The translations under genes were made by a program, and so were the position numbers. This document shows, piece by piece, positions 16,119-24,563 of a DNA stretch of 64,000 nucleotides (its first letter is position 1; the number at the start of each line of letters is the position of its first letter). Source of the stretch: Bacillota bacterium (GTDB taxonomy: Bacteria > Bacillota > Clostridia > Lachnospirales > Lachnospiraceae); assembly GCA_023441965.1 (NCBI GenBank), contig JAEZNB010000012.1:124001-188000 (forward strand). Direction: 5' to 3'. Below the pieces are notes generated by a model, which worked only from the letters and a program-made list of their open reading frames with translations, had not been told where the DNA came from and made no database searches.

Positions 16119-16655
16119 CTAAAAACAGCGGAAGAACAGGATTCTGTTTATATTGATCCTGTCAAACTCCCACCGGTTTCTTCTCCAACGGAAACCCTCG
16201 ATAAAGGATCCCCTGATATTGACCGGGAAGAACCAGAAATTATTGCCGTTAAACAGCCAGATAAAAGTGAATTGGTTCATGCACCTCCTGATATTGCCCG
16301 GCCGCCGGAAGAAATCTCCCAGACCGAACTGCTCCCGATCTCTCCCGTCTCCCCGCTGTCCGCCAAACGGCTGTCCTTCCATTCTCGGTAGCTCTGGTAT
16401 AAAATTGGGTGGGGCAGATGTTGGCTGACCGCCAACTCCCCGCCCGGGAGGTGACTGGGTTGGTCCTCTGCCCGGAGCGCCGGTCGGCCCTCTTCCGGGC
16501 ACTCCGCCCGGTCCTCCGCCTGGTCCTCTGCCGGGTCCTCCGCCGGGTACTCCACCGGGGCCGCTACTGGGACCACCGGGGAAGAACTGCTGCCTCTTTA
16601 TCTCATATTTCTGTTCTTCTTTCTTTTGATAGGGACTGTAATTATCATTATTCAA
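16119..16655 (-). CDS. Gly/Pro/Arg-rich low-complexity protein with aromatic C-terminus
   Basis: 178 residues from a TTG start behind GAGGT. After a charged, Gln-rich N-terminus comes a collagen-like region (about 27-80) of GPGG, GPGRGPGG and GRGPT units. The C-terminal 50 residues are rich in Phe, Trp, Arg and Asn (NQFTFIWLFNGNNFWFFPVN, then GFRWRRNRWEF). The composition suggests a surface or spore-coat-like structural protein, but there is no signal peptide and I recognise no family. It carries its own terminator. The skewed base composition produces long spurious frames on the other strand. The call of a real gene rests on the ribosome-binding site, the terminator and the coherent C-terminal domain. 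Confidence 0.6.
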   Translation of the reverse strand: MNNDNYSPYQKKEEQKYEIKRQQFFPGGPSSGPGGVPGGGPGRGPGGGPGGVPGRGPTGAPGRGPTQSPPGRGVGGQPTSAPPNFIPELPRMEGQPFGGQRGDGRDREQFGLGDFFRRPGNIRRCMNQFTFIWLFNGNNFWFFPVNIRGSFIEGFRWRRNRWEFDRININRILFFRCF

Positions 16656-16801
16656 GCCGGATACCTCTTTCCACGTAAATGTTCACATAACATCTTATGA
16701 TAGAGGAACGGAAAGGTGAAACCAAATATCTCATTTGACTTTTATCCCGCTTGGTTGCATAATGAAGAAAATACCAAAACGATATAGGAAAGGAGTGCCC
16801 T

Positions 16802-17680
16802 ATGAAGCTTAGTGCCTACTGCATGTTCTGTCTGGTACAGAGACAGGAGGAGAACATCCGCCACATTCAGGATGAGAAGCTCAAATCAGAATATATGAGA
16901 GATGTGCTTCTGATCATCGCAGCTTCTCCGGAAGATGTGACCGCCCCTGTAGTGGTAGCCGATATCAATCGCCTTCACCGGGAGTACTTCGGTTCTGCCT
17001 ACAGCTTCGACAAGCTGAAGCTGGAGTATAATCAGCTTATGCTTGAGGAAGAGGCCCGGATAGAGCAGGCAATTCAGACCTCTGACGATCCGCTACTCAC
17101 AGCCCTTAAATTTGCCCGGGCCGGAAACTATATTGATTTTGGAGCCATGGGCTCCGTCAATAAGAATAAACTGAAGACTCTTCTTGACAGTGCCAGGGAG
17201 GAGGACTTGTCCTTCGAGGAGTATGCCTCCTTTAAGAAAGCTCTGCAGAGGGCAGAGAGGCTTGTATACCTGACTGATAACTGTGGAGAGATCGTACTGG
17301 ATAAGCTCCTGATCTCTACCTTAAAAAGGCTGTATCCCTCCCTTGATATCACAGTAATCGTCCGTGGTCTGGCGGTATTAAATGATGCTACCCTGGAGGA
17401 TGCCGAGATGGTAGGACTGACCTCCATCACCAGGGTAATCGGTAATGGTACTCAGATAGCCGGAACCCATTTGGCTGCGGTAAACGAAGAGGCCGGACAG
17501 CTCCTGGCTTCTGCCGATATTATCATCTCTAAGGGGCAGGGTAATTTTGAAACTCTGCATGGCTGTGGCAGAAATATATACTATATGTTCCTGTGCAAAT
17601 GTGACTGGTTCGTAAGTCGCTTTGGTCTGGAACGCTTTAAGGGCGTTTTTGTCAACGAGAAAAATGTTAGATTTACATAG
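16802..17680 (+). CDS. DUF89/ARMT1-like metal-dependent phosphatase
   Basis: 292 residues. The N-terminal CMFC motif (residues 8-11), a mid-protein YLTDNCGEIVLDKLLI and a C-terminal DIIISKGQGNFETL match the DUF89 family. DUF89 proteins are Mn/Ni-dependent phosphatases proposed to remove damaged sugar-phosphate metabolites. The conserved Asp-Asn (DN in TDNCGE) and the SKGQGN loop form the metal and phosphate site. AAAGGAG precedes the ATG. The gene is single, with hairpin element B beyond its stop. Confidence 0.88.
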   Translation: MKLSAYCMFCLVQRQEENIRHIQDEKLKSEYMRDVLLIIAASPEDVTAPVVVADINRLHREYFGSAYSFDKLKLEYNQLMLEEEARIEQAIQTSDDPLLTALKFARAGNYIDFGAMGSVNKNKLKTLLDSAREEDLSFEEYASFKKALQRAERLVYLTDNCGEIVLDKLLISTLKRLYPSLDITVIVRGLAVLNDATLEDAEMVGLTSITRVIGNGTQIAGTHLAAVNEEAGQLLASADIIISKGQGNFETLHGCGRNIYYMFLCKCDWFVSRFGLERFKGVFVNEKNVRFT

Positions 17681-17745
17681 AATTGCGCTTCCCTCATCCT
17701 CAGAGCATATGACAGAGTAATCCGGTGCATATCTAATAAAAGGAA

Positions 17746-17963
17746 AAGGGGCTGTTTCATTATAACCATGTAGCTACAAGAGGCCCCTTTATGTTTCCCA
17801 TAATGCACTGTTTACTGAACAGATTGATGATTATATGATGCCAAATGCGGACGTGTGCGTCCGAAGATGGCGCATATAATCAAAATCTGTACAGCAACCA
17901 GTGTGTGAGGGGAACATATAGGGAACCTCTTGTAGCTCTATAATTATTTTGAAACAGCCCCTT
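17746..17963. mobile_element. MITE-like long-hairpin element B
   Basis: Perfect 14-bp terminal inverted repeats AAGGGGCTGTTTCA / TGAAACAGCCCCTT bound 218 bp. Internal arms pair all the way in: AGCTACAAGAGG with CCTCTTGTAGCT; TATGTTTCCC with GGGGAACATA; ACAGATT...GATTATATG with CATATAATC...AATCTGT; and a central CGGACG-TGTG-CGTCCG. The whole element folds into one imperfect hairpin. It has no coding capacity. It shares its termini with element A and lies between two convergent genes, so it may also stop transcription from both sides. Confidence 0.75.
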
Positions 17964-17980
17964 CTTCTTATCAAATAACT

Positions 17981-18841
17981 CTATTCTGCCTTTTTCCTGA
18001 CCGGAATCCATATCTCGGCTGTATAGTCTGCCTTGCTGTTTTCATCAGGATAGCGCTCAAAGTCGATATCTGCGATTGGCTCTAACTCTGACTGTGGGAA
18101 GAACTCACTATAAATCCTGCGGTTCAACTCTTGGATTGCCGTCGGTATAGGACCGGTACATCTGAATACTGCCCAGGTATGATTTGCAAGCTTCCATACT
18201 TCATAACCTTTAGGGGCTACTGTATCCGGATTGCATTCAATGCCAATCCCATAACGGAAGGTATTCTCCCCCTTCTTCCCCGGCTTGCACAGACCAAGCA
18301 GCTCATTCTTAATCCCAAGACTGCACAGTGTCCGGAAGGTATCATCCTCACTGCTCTTACTCCAAAAGTCAGGTATCTGACTTCCCAATGCGTCCACGGG
18401 GAAATCCTTTGCCTTCACCAGAACGTGAAAGCTATCTTTGTTCATGATTTGGTATTCCATGATACTACCACCCTTCAATGATATTGAGATTGACAGGGGC
18501 TTGAAGGATTTAAGAAGCACCCCTTTACCACGGGCCTCTGATGGGGTTACTCCATGGAAGCGGGTAAAGGCTTTGGTAAAGCTCTCGGGAGTTTCATACC
18601 CGTACTTTAAAGCCACATCAATTACCTTAACATTGGTAGCAGCAAGCTCCTCGCCGGCTTGAGACAGCCTCCTGTTACGGATGTACTCTCCGACCGTCAT
18701 ATTCGTCAGAATATTAAAGGTCCGTTGGAAATGGAAGCTGGAGGAGTATGCCTTCTCTGCAATCACAGCATAATCTATCTCCTCTGTCAGCTTCTCTTCC
18801 ATGTAATCAATTGCTCTCTGGATACCTCTGATCCAATCCAT
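17981..18841 (-). CDS. AraC-family regulator with GyrI-like effector-binding domain
   Basis: 286 residues. The N-terminal AraC/XylS DNA-binding domain covers about 1-110, with two HTHs (the second includes VIDVALKYGYETPESFTKAF). The C-terminal GyrI-like small-molecule domain runs from about 125 (MEYQIMNKDSFHVLVKAKDF) to IWIPVRKK. This Rob/SoxS-like layout typically senses hydrophobic compounds and activates efflux or detoxification. The start follows GAGGT. The genes next in this direction are an ABC operon with its own GntR regulator, so the target is unclear. Confidence 0.9.
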   Translation of the reverse strand: MDWIRGIQRAIDYMEEKLTEEIDYAVIAEKAYSSSFHFQRTFNILTNMTVGEYIRNRRLSQAGEELAATNVKVIDVALKYGYETPESFTKAFTRFHGVTPSEARGKGVLLKSFKPLSISISLKGGSIMEYQIMNKDSFHVLVKAKDFPVDALGSQIPDFWSKSSEDDTFRTLCSLGIKNELLGLCKPGKKGENTFRYGIGIECNPDTVAPKGYEVWKLANHTWAVFRCTGPIPTAIQELNRRIYSEFFPQSELEPIADIDFERYPDENSKADYTAEIWIPVRKKAE

Positions 18842-18963
18842 AATAACCTCCGCCTTATCTTCGCTGTGTGAGTCTGCTTCTCTTCACACTTATCTCCTGT
18901 CATCCTAAGAATAACACCGATAGGGAAATCTTTCCTGTCCTTTTGTGCTTTTATGTGTCCGAA

Positions 18964-19617
18964 TCAGAACTCCTTCTTACGGTAAATTCTAATCGATATC
19001 AGGTAGGATATCAATAAGGAAAGCAGGACCACCACAGGAACAATAAGATAAATATAGTCCAGCAGAAAACTCAATATACGTACCAGAACCAGAGGCGGTT
19101 CGGGAAAGCGCTGCTTCAGAAGCTTGAAGATTCCGGCTCCGGCCAAAAAGGGCAGCATATAGATGGCTATAATGATGAACCTTGATTTTTCCACACCATA
19201 TTTCGTAATAATGGGGATGGAGATACTATAGAAGAGTATGACAATCGCGGCTCCAAGGGCGCTGCCTCCGACTCCGGCAGTCACCCTCTCAGCCTTGGTA
19301 ACAATATTTATCAGGACAGCAAGCCCTGAATTGATTGCCAGTCCTACAAATGTCAGCATCAGCATGAACAGATATTTCCCCTGTACCACATCGTTCTTTG
19401 AAATCGGCATCGTCAGAGCATAGCCCTCCCATTTTGCCATCTCATCCAGGGAATAGGCGCTTAAGGTCAGCATAGCAAAGACAAGAGTGAACATGGAGTT
19501 AAAATAACCGGCGTTCTCCATGATAAAGGCCATAAACCCGTAAAGCAGTGCAATTGCGGACAAAATCTTAAAATTCTTCTTCATATTGATGAAATCCTTA
19601 ATGATAAGGCCCTTCAT
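18964..19617 (-). CDS. ABC-2 type transporter permease
   Basis: 217 residues with about six hydrophobic helices (for example ILSAIALLYGFMAFIM, VVLLSLLISYLISIRIY). It starts with MKGLIIKDFINMKKN, as many ABC-2 permeases do. Its ATG is 1 nt past the stop of the ATPase gene, so the two are translationally linked. It probably forms the membrane part of a GntR-controlled exporter similar to ytr/bcr-type modules. The substrate is unknown. Confidence 0.88.
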   Translation of the reverse strand: MKGLIIKDFINMKKNFKILSAIALLYGFMAFIMENAGYFNSMFTLVFAMLTLSAYSLDEMAKWEGYALTMPISKNDVVQGKYLFMLMLTFVGLAINSGLAVLINIVTKAERVTAGVGGSALGAAIVILFYSISIPIITKYGVEKSRFIIIAIYMLPFLAGAGIFKLLKQRFPEPPLVLVRILSFLLDYIYLIVPVVVLLSLLISYLISIRIYRKKEF

Positions 19618-19618
19618 A

Positions 19619-20521
19619 CTAAATCCGCTCCTTTCCCCTGCTGGTGAACAGCATAATTTCTTCTATGGTGGTTCTCTCCACCTGATATTGATGATATTTC
19701 CTCCGGAAGGCGTCCTTGTTACGGATCATCAGCTCGGCGCCGAAGCTGTTCTCCCTAATACCAACGATGTAAGCACTGTCGAAGCCGGCTACCTCCTCCT
19801 TCGGACAACGGACCACTCCGTATTGATAGATCAGCTGATCCTTGTTTTCACTGAATACAATCTTTCCCTTATGAATAAAGGTTACATAATCCGCTATCTT
19901 CTCAATATCGCTGATGATATGGGAGGATAGAAGGATGGTATGCTCTTCATCCTGTATGAATTCCAGAAAAATATCTAATATCTCATTTCTTACCATTGGA
20001 TCCAATCCGCTGGTGGCTTCGTCAAGGATCAGGAGCTTGGACTGATGGGATAAGGCAATGGCAATAGATAGCTTCATCTTCATCCCCCTTGAGAATTCCT
20101 TCAGCCGCTTATTTAAGGGAAGCTCGAAACGGCTGATATATTGATGGTAGTCCTTCTCATCCCAATTCGGATAGATATTCTTCAGGACCTTATTGATCTC
20201 TGCAGCAGTCAGATTGTCATGAAGGCTACTTCCATCAAAAACAACTCCGATCTGGGCCTTTATCTCTCTGCTTAAGCTTCCGGCAGCTTCTCCTAAGACG
20301 GAGATCTCCCCTGCATCTGTATGAATCAGCCCCAGGATTGCTTTGATGGTAGTTGTCTTCCCTGCTCCATTCTCACCGACAAAGCCCATGATACTGCCCT
20401 TCGGTACTGTGAAGCTTATATTATCCAGGGTAAAACTATTATACCTCTTCATCAGCATTTTCAGCTCAATGGCATTCTGTGCCTGGTGGGCTGTATACTG
20501 CTTTGTTAATACTGCTGTCAT
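19619..20521 (-). CDS. ABC transporter ATP-binding protein
   Basis: 300 residues: Walker A GENGAGKT, signature FSRGMKMKLSIA (in place of LSGGQ, common in this subfamily), Walker B LLILDEATSGLD, and switch histidine in LLSSHII. The C-terminal 80 residues are a subfamily-specific accessory domain. GAGGAGG precedes the start. It lies 3 nt after the GntR gene, so regulator, ATPase and permease form one operon. Confidence 0.95.
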   Translation of the reverse strand: MTAVLTKQYTAHQAQNAIELKMLMKRYNSFTLDNISFTVPKGSIMGFVGENGAGKTTTIKAILGLIHTDAGEISVLGEAAGSLSREIKAQIGVVFDGSSLHDNLTAAEINKVLKNIYPNWDEKDYHQYISRFELPLNKRLKEFSRGMKMKLSIAIALSHQSKLLILDEATSGLDPMVRNEILDIFLEFIQDEEHTILLSSHIISDIEKIADYVTFIHKGKIVFSENKDQLIYQYGVVRCPKEEVAGFDSAYIVGIRENSFGAELMIRNKDAFRRKYHQYQVERTTIEEIMLFTSRGKERI

Positions 20522-20524
20522 ATT

Positions 20525-20899
20525 CTACTCCTCCTCATAGATCATTCTTATGATTTCTTGAAGCTCCTCCAGGCGGATACCACCGGCCTTCGCACCATGG
20601 ACAGCCTTGTTCAGATAATCTTCTACGATCCGCAGCTGCTCCTCTCGGACAAACTCCAGATTCTTCTCCGCTATGAAGCTTCCTTTCCCCACTATGGTAT
20701 AGATAAACCCATCCCGTTCCAGGTCCTCATAAGCCCTTTTGGTGGTGATGACGCTGATCCGAAGCTCCTTCGCCAGCATTCTCATAGAAGGGAGCGGTGC
20801 ACCTGCCTCGAGTTCTCCGCTGATGATGGCCTGCTTCATTTGGGAGGTAATCTGTTCGTAGATCGGCTTTTCACCGGAATTGCTGATAAGGATGTTCAT
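20525..20899 (-). CDS. GntR-family regulator (YtrA type)
   Basis: 124 residues from ATG 20899, behind AGGAGGTG; earlier in-frame codons cover the promoter. The winged HTH (PIYEQITSQMKQAIISGELE, then LPSMRMLAKELRISVITTKR) is followed by only a short helical tail, as in the YtrA subfamily. That subfamily usually represses its own operon of ABC transporter genes. A perfect palindrome just after the -10 box is its probable operator. Confidence 0.92.
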   Translation of the reverse strand: MNILISNSGEKPIYEQITSQMKQAIISGELEAGAPLPSMRMLAKELRISVITTKRAYEDLERDGFIYTIVGKGSFIAEKNLEFVREEQLRIVEDYLNKAVHGAKAGGIRLEELQEIIRMIYEEE

Positions 20900-20923
20900 C
20901 GCAACACCTCCTGTTAATATATT

Positions 20924-20971
20924 GTATATATTATATATACACACTATAACGCTGTATCTATGAATTGTCAA
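20924..20971 (-). promoter_or_regulatory. Promoter and palindromic operator of the GntR-ABC operon
   Basis: On the minus strand TTGACA (20966-20971), a 17-nt spacer and TATAGT (20943-20948) form a promoter. Right after it GTATATATTATATATAC (20924-20940) is a perfect 8-bp palindrome about one central base, covering the expected start region. This is typical for YtrA-type repression. Confidence 0.8.
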
Positions 20972-21021
20972 TATAATTTTAGATAGGATTGGTTTTACTC
21001 CTGCTTTAGAAATACGACATG

Positions 21022-21048
21022 AAAAAGGCCCGGAATACTCCGAGCCTT
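21022..21048 (-). terminator. Terminator of the PadR-DUF1700-DUF4097 operon
   Basis: On the minus strand AAGGCTCGGA-GTAT-TCCGGGCCTT (one G-U pair) is followed by TTT. Confidence 0.85.
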
Positions 21049-21076
21049 ATCTTAATCACTCTATTTAGTAGCTATC

Positions 21077-22087
21077 TTACTCCGCCTTCAGGATCTCGAT
21101 ATCTCCGCTTGTGGTCATGATCCGATAAGGGGTATCACTCTCTTTCTGGACCATTACCGGAATCTCACAGTCAAAGCTGCCGGATACCGTCTTCTTATAC
21201 AGAACAAAGTCATCAAAGGCCGGCATGGTCAGTCTGACGTATCCTGATACGGTCTTAATTCCAAAGGCTGCGGGAGCTGCCTTTGTACTTATGTTCATTG
21301 CACCTGAGGTGCTGCTGGCACTTATCTTCTTTAAACTACCCTGGAAATTAAAATCACCGGATATTGTTTCGTACTCTAGATCCTCACTGATTGTGGCATT
21401 GAGCCTGGTAGATCCCGAGGTAGTACGGGCAGTTACATACGCTGCCTTCAGATCATCGGCCCTAATCTCACCTGAGACTGTTTTAATGGATAGTTCGGGA
21501 ATACGCAGGTTTTCCAACCTCATGTCACCCGAGGTGGAGTGACATTCTCCCTCATCTGCGCTGATGTCGGTCAGATACACTTCTCCTGATACGGTTTTCA
21601 CATAAAGCTTATCTACCTGAAGCTCCTTTACATCAACATCAGCAGATACACAATCCAATTTGACATCCCTTAGGCCTGCTGCCAGCTTCTTCGGCAGGAA
21701 CACCTCCAGCTTCTTGGAGGGCATGTTGTTCCTCATATTTTTCGTTAGCTCACAATAGCTAACGGTGAAGCTGCCATCAGAGGTAGAATAGGTCAGCTTC
21801 TCATCTTCCTTAAGTTCACGTTGCGCATATTCCACCAGCAGGATCTCATCGCTCTCATAAGGGATCAGCTTCATCTCTCCTGCTGTCCAGTGTATATCCA
21901 GGCCATCCACATCGGTCACCTCAACCGTATATCTTCCCTGCTCTTCATAGGGACCCATTAGGAGCTCCAATCCGTATGAGTTCATGAAGCGGAAACGGTT
22001 TCCTATCAAAAACCAGATAGCCAGCCCAAGAAAGACCACAAATACAATCAACCAGCATACAATTTGAATTATCTTATACTTATTCAT
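21077..22087 (-). CDS. DUF4097 family beta-helix envelope protein
   Basis: 336 residues: an N-terminal transmembrane segment (IVCWLIVFVVFLGLAIWFLI), then a region of repeated short strands of the type VKTVSGEVYLTDISADEGEC, TTSGSTRLNA, ETISGDFNFQG and STSGAMNIST. The SG-containing turn repeats about every 20 residues and is diagnostic of DUF4097 (adhesin-like beta-helix). It is the last gene of an operon with PadR and a DUF1700-like protein, a combination common in Firmicutes and thought to respond to envelope stress. Function is inferred from that context. Confidence 0.9.
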   Translation of the reverse strand: MNKYKIIQIVCWLIVFVVFLGLAIWFLIGNRFRFMNSYGLELLMGPYEEQGRYTVEVTDVDGLDIHWTAGEMKLIPYESDEILLVEYAQRELKEDEKLTYSTSDGSFTVSYCELTKNMRNNMPSKKLEVFLPKKLAAGLRDVKLDCVSADVDVKELQVDKLYVKTVSGEVYLTDISADEGECHSTSGDMRLENLRIPELSIKTVSGEIRADDLKAAYVTARTTSGSTRLNATISEDLEYETISGDFNFQGSLKKISASSTSGAMNISTKAAPAAFGIKTVSGYVRLTMPAFDDFVLYKKTVSGSFDCEIPVMVQKESDTPYRIMTTSGDIEILKAE

Positions 22088-22132
22088 AAATCCTCCATGA
22101 TGCCTCAGCGGACATCTCTTATCAAATCTTCC

Positions 22133-22783
22133 TTATTTCTTCCGAATAGAATGAACTATATTTATAATGGCTTCAATGGCAACACCGATTACAAAGATGA
22201 TCCAGGTGATATACCAGGCAAAGGTTGTAAAGCTGATGATAAAATACAGGGCCAGAATTAGGCTCCATAAAGCCACAGATATGGATATTCTGGTAGCTCT
22301 CTTATCCTCTTTCTCCTTTTTCCATGCCATAAATTCCTCCACCATGGTGTCGTCCACTTTAACATAATTCGGCTTTGTCATCCCATTATAAATTAAGAGA
22401 CCGGTAGCAAGGGTTATCATAACGATAAATCCGATCACACCATTCACCAATGCATACGGATTCCTTAAGAAGAGCAGCAGCGGCACGATGGACAGGATAT
22501 AGAGCATCACTGCGATTGAGGTCAGCATGGCGGATTTTTGCTTCATGGCTGCTACATCCACCGTACTCCTGACTTTATTCATATCCTTCACCAGCTCATT
22601 GATATCTCCGATTCCTGCTACAGCGATGTTAAACGCTGCCTCCTCGCTCTTACCCTCGCTGATCAGATCCCGATACTTCTCTATCAGGTTCTGAAGCATC
22701 TCTTCCTTTAATTCCACTACCTTTTTGGTCTGCGGTGTTTCCTGAAACAAACCGTCTACATACTTGCGAAGCTTTTCATCCAT
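22133..22783 (-). CDS. DUF1700/permease-prefix-domain membrane protein
   Basis: 216 residues. The first 75 form a helical cytoplasmic domain (LRKYVDGLFQETPQTKKVVE, then EMLQNLIEKYRDL) recognised as the permease-prefix/DUF1700-type fold. They are followed by about four transmembrane helices. It overlaps the PadR gene by 8 nt and is 45 nt from the DUF4097 gene. Proteins of this kind partner with PadR regulators and DUF4097 proteins. Confidence 0.87.
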   Translation of the reverse strand: MDEKLRKYVDGLFQETPQTKKVVELKEEMLQNLIEKYRDLISEGKSEEAAFNIAVAGIGDINELVKDMNKVRSTVDVAAMKQKSAMLTSIAVMLYILSIVPLLLFLRNPYALVNGVIGFIVMITLATGLLIYNGMTKPNYVKVDDTMVEEFMAWKKEKEDKRATRISISVALWSLILALYFIISFTTFAWYITWIIFVIGVAIEAIINIVHSIRKK

Positions 22784-23120
22784 TATTTCCTACCTCCGAT
22801 TCAATTAAACTATCAATCATTGTTTTTGCATACTTCCAGTCCCTCATAAGCTGTAAATAGGCATCCTTTCCCGCCTCTGTGATTCTGTAATATCTTCTTC
22901 GTGCCCCGGTGGTCTCATCTCCCCAATAGGATTGGATATGGCCTGCTTCCTCCAACCGCCGAAAAGCAGAGTAGAGGGTGGCTTCCTTAAGCTCATATCG
23001 CCCACCTGTCTTCAGCTGTATCGCCTTATTGATTTCATAGCCATAGCTGTCTCCCGCGATCAGTTGGGCTAATATGATCGTATCCGTATGTCCTCTGATC
23101 AGATCTGCTGCAATTGACAA
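22776..23120 (-). CDS. PadR-family transcriptional regulator
   Basis: 114 residues from a TTG start at 23120, which has AAGGAGATGA upstream. A longer open frame reaches 23309, but it runs through the promoter and adds unrelated residues. The winged HTH is typical (HTDTIILAQLIAGDSYGYEI, then YELKEATLYSAFRRLEEAGH) and is followed by a dimerisation helix. It overlaps the next gene. It presumably represses this operon. Confidence 0.9.
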   Translation of the reverse strand: MSIAADLIRGHTDTIILAQLIAGDSYGYEINKAIQLKTGGRYELKEATLYSAFRRLEEAGHIQSYWGDETTGARRRYYRITEAGKDAYLQLMRDWKYAKTMIDSLIESEVGNNG

Positions 23121-23159
23121 TTTATCATCTCCTTTGCATTCTTTTACTTCGGTAGTTAC

Positions 23160-23188
23160 ACAATAACACAACATACCTCGCCTGTCAA
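23160..23188 (-). promoter_or_regulatory. Promoter of the padR operon
   Basis: On the minus strand TTGACA (23183-23188) and TATTGT (23160-23165) are separated by 17 nt, 40 nt before the chosen TTG start. This supports the short form of PadR. Confidence 0.7.
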
Positions 23189-23261
23189 GGTATATTTTAT
23201 ATTTATGTAAATATTTTTTCTTAGTATCTTTTCTATCTATATAGCTAAGCTTCAGGGGTAA

Positions 23262-23317
23262 ATAAAAAACTATCCCGTTGATACCCCTCCAAGCTGGATG
23301 GTGTATCAACGGGATAG
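23262..23317 (-). terminator. Terminator of the M42 peptidase gene
   Basis: A perfect 15-bp stem (23270-23284 with 23303-23317, sequence CTATCCCGTTGATAC and its complement) is followed on the minus strand by TTTTTTATTT. Confidence 0.9.
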
Positions 23318-23387
23318 CCTTACACTATGTGTTTGATCTTAGCAGAAGCCCCAGACTTCTTGTATTACTATGGTGTACCGGATGCCA

Positions 23388-24410
23388 TCATAGGATATAA
23401 GCCTTCAGCAGCTTAAGGGTATTCTCCAGTCCCCTCCTGTGAGTTCGCTCCATTCCATGGGAGGCATGGATTCCTTGTCCGATCAGAGCTCCACAGATAT
23501 CATTGCCCCCACGGAGGGCTGAGGATACATCCGAACCGTAATGGGGAAAGATGTCCACTGTATAATCGATCCCATGATCCCTGGCTAAGCTGATCAGGCG
23601 GTTGGTCAGGTCATAATCATAAGGGCCGGTAGAATCCTTGGCGCAGATGGATACCTTGTATTCGGAGCCGTTCAGGTCATCTCCGATGACACCCATATCC
23701 ACTGCCAGCAACTCGGTGATATCCTCCGGAACCCAGCTCGCCCCAAACCCAACCTCTTCATAATTGCTGATCAGAAGCTTAAGGCTCTTCTTAGGAAGCT
23801 GGCCGGATGCGGACAGGTCCTTAAGGAGACCGAGCAATACAGCTACGGAAGCCTTATCATCCAAATGTCTGGATTTGATAAAGCCCTCCTTGGTATAACA
23901 GAACTGTGCGTCAAAGCTGATATAATCACCGCTGTTGATGCCAAGCTTCAGAACATCCTCCCTGCCTTCAACGACCTCATCAATCCTGATCAGCATATTT
24001 CTGTCTGTTCGCTCTATGGTTTTCGCATCATCATAGCTATGGATGGAGTGGCTTTTGATCAAAATCGTACCGGTATATACTCTGCCGTCTCTTGTATGAA
24101 TCCTGCAATAGCTTCCCTCTATGCTATGAATCGTGTATCCCCCGACCAAGGTAAATCTAAGGGTTCCATCCATATCGATGGACCGCACCATAGCTCCTAG
24201 GGTATCCACATGGGCGGAAAGGCCCAGGGTTTCTTCCTCCTGCCCTTTCACAGAGATGATCAGCCCTCCCTTACGGCTGCTTTCACAGGAATAACCGAAG
24301 CTCTCAGCTTCAGCCTTCACAAAAGCCATGACCTCCTTTGTAAAGCCGGAGGGGCTTGGGATATTCACCAGGCTTTCTATTGTTTTAATGATATAATCCA
24401 TTGTATCCAT
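23388..24410 (-). CDS. M42 family metallo-aminopeptidase
   Basis: About 340 residues. The metal ligands and catalytic residues of the M42 (FrvX/CelM-like) family are visible in order: SAHVDTLG, SRHLDDKASV, SNYEEVGFGAS (general-base Glu), DMGVIGDD and a late HASHGMERTHRRG. These cytosolic tetrahedral-type aminopeptidases trim peptides and use two divalent metals. The start is uncertain: GTG 24413, ATG 24410 and ATG 24401 are all possible, and no strong ribosome-binding site distinguishes them. Confidence 0.9.
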   Translation of the reverse strand: MDTMDYIIKTIESLVNIPSPSGFTKEVMAFVKAEAESFGYSCESSRKGGLIISVKGQEEETLGLSAHVDTLGAMVRSIDMDGTLRFTLVGGYTIHSIEGSYCRIHTRDGRVYTGTILIKSHSIHSYDDAKTIERTDRNMLIRIDEVVEGREDVLKLGINSGDYISFDAQFCYTKEGFIKSRHLDDKASVAVLLGLLKDLSASGQLPKKSLKLLISNYEEVGFGASWVPEDITELLAVDMGVIGDDLNGSEYKVSICAKDSTGPYDYDLTNRLISLARDHGIDYTVDIFPHYGSDVSSALRGGNDICGALIGQGIHASHGMERTHRRGLENTLKLLKAYIL

Positions 24411-24563
24411 CACTGTGTACTGATATCGAAGACAGGTATCGTCTTAGGATATCATTGCTCCTTTCTCCTCTTTCACTATAAGTATCCTATCCTTGTATCA
24501 TGGCTGTGGCAGACAGCCTTCAAAAATTGCTCTTGCTTATGTAGCCTACCGGTATTCCCTGAA

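Noticed and set aside
16440..16580. Possible tandem repeat or CRISPR-like array
   Set aside because: The repeats are short codon-level Gly/Pro repeats within a frame, without constant repeats and unique spacers.
16409..16678. Frames opposite the Gly/Pro-rich gene
   Set aside because: They arise from the GC-skewed repeats; no conserved sequence, and the minus-strand gene has a site and terminator.
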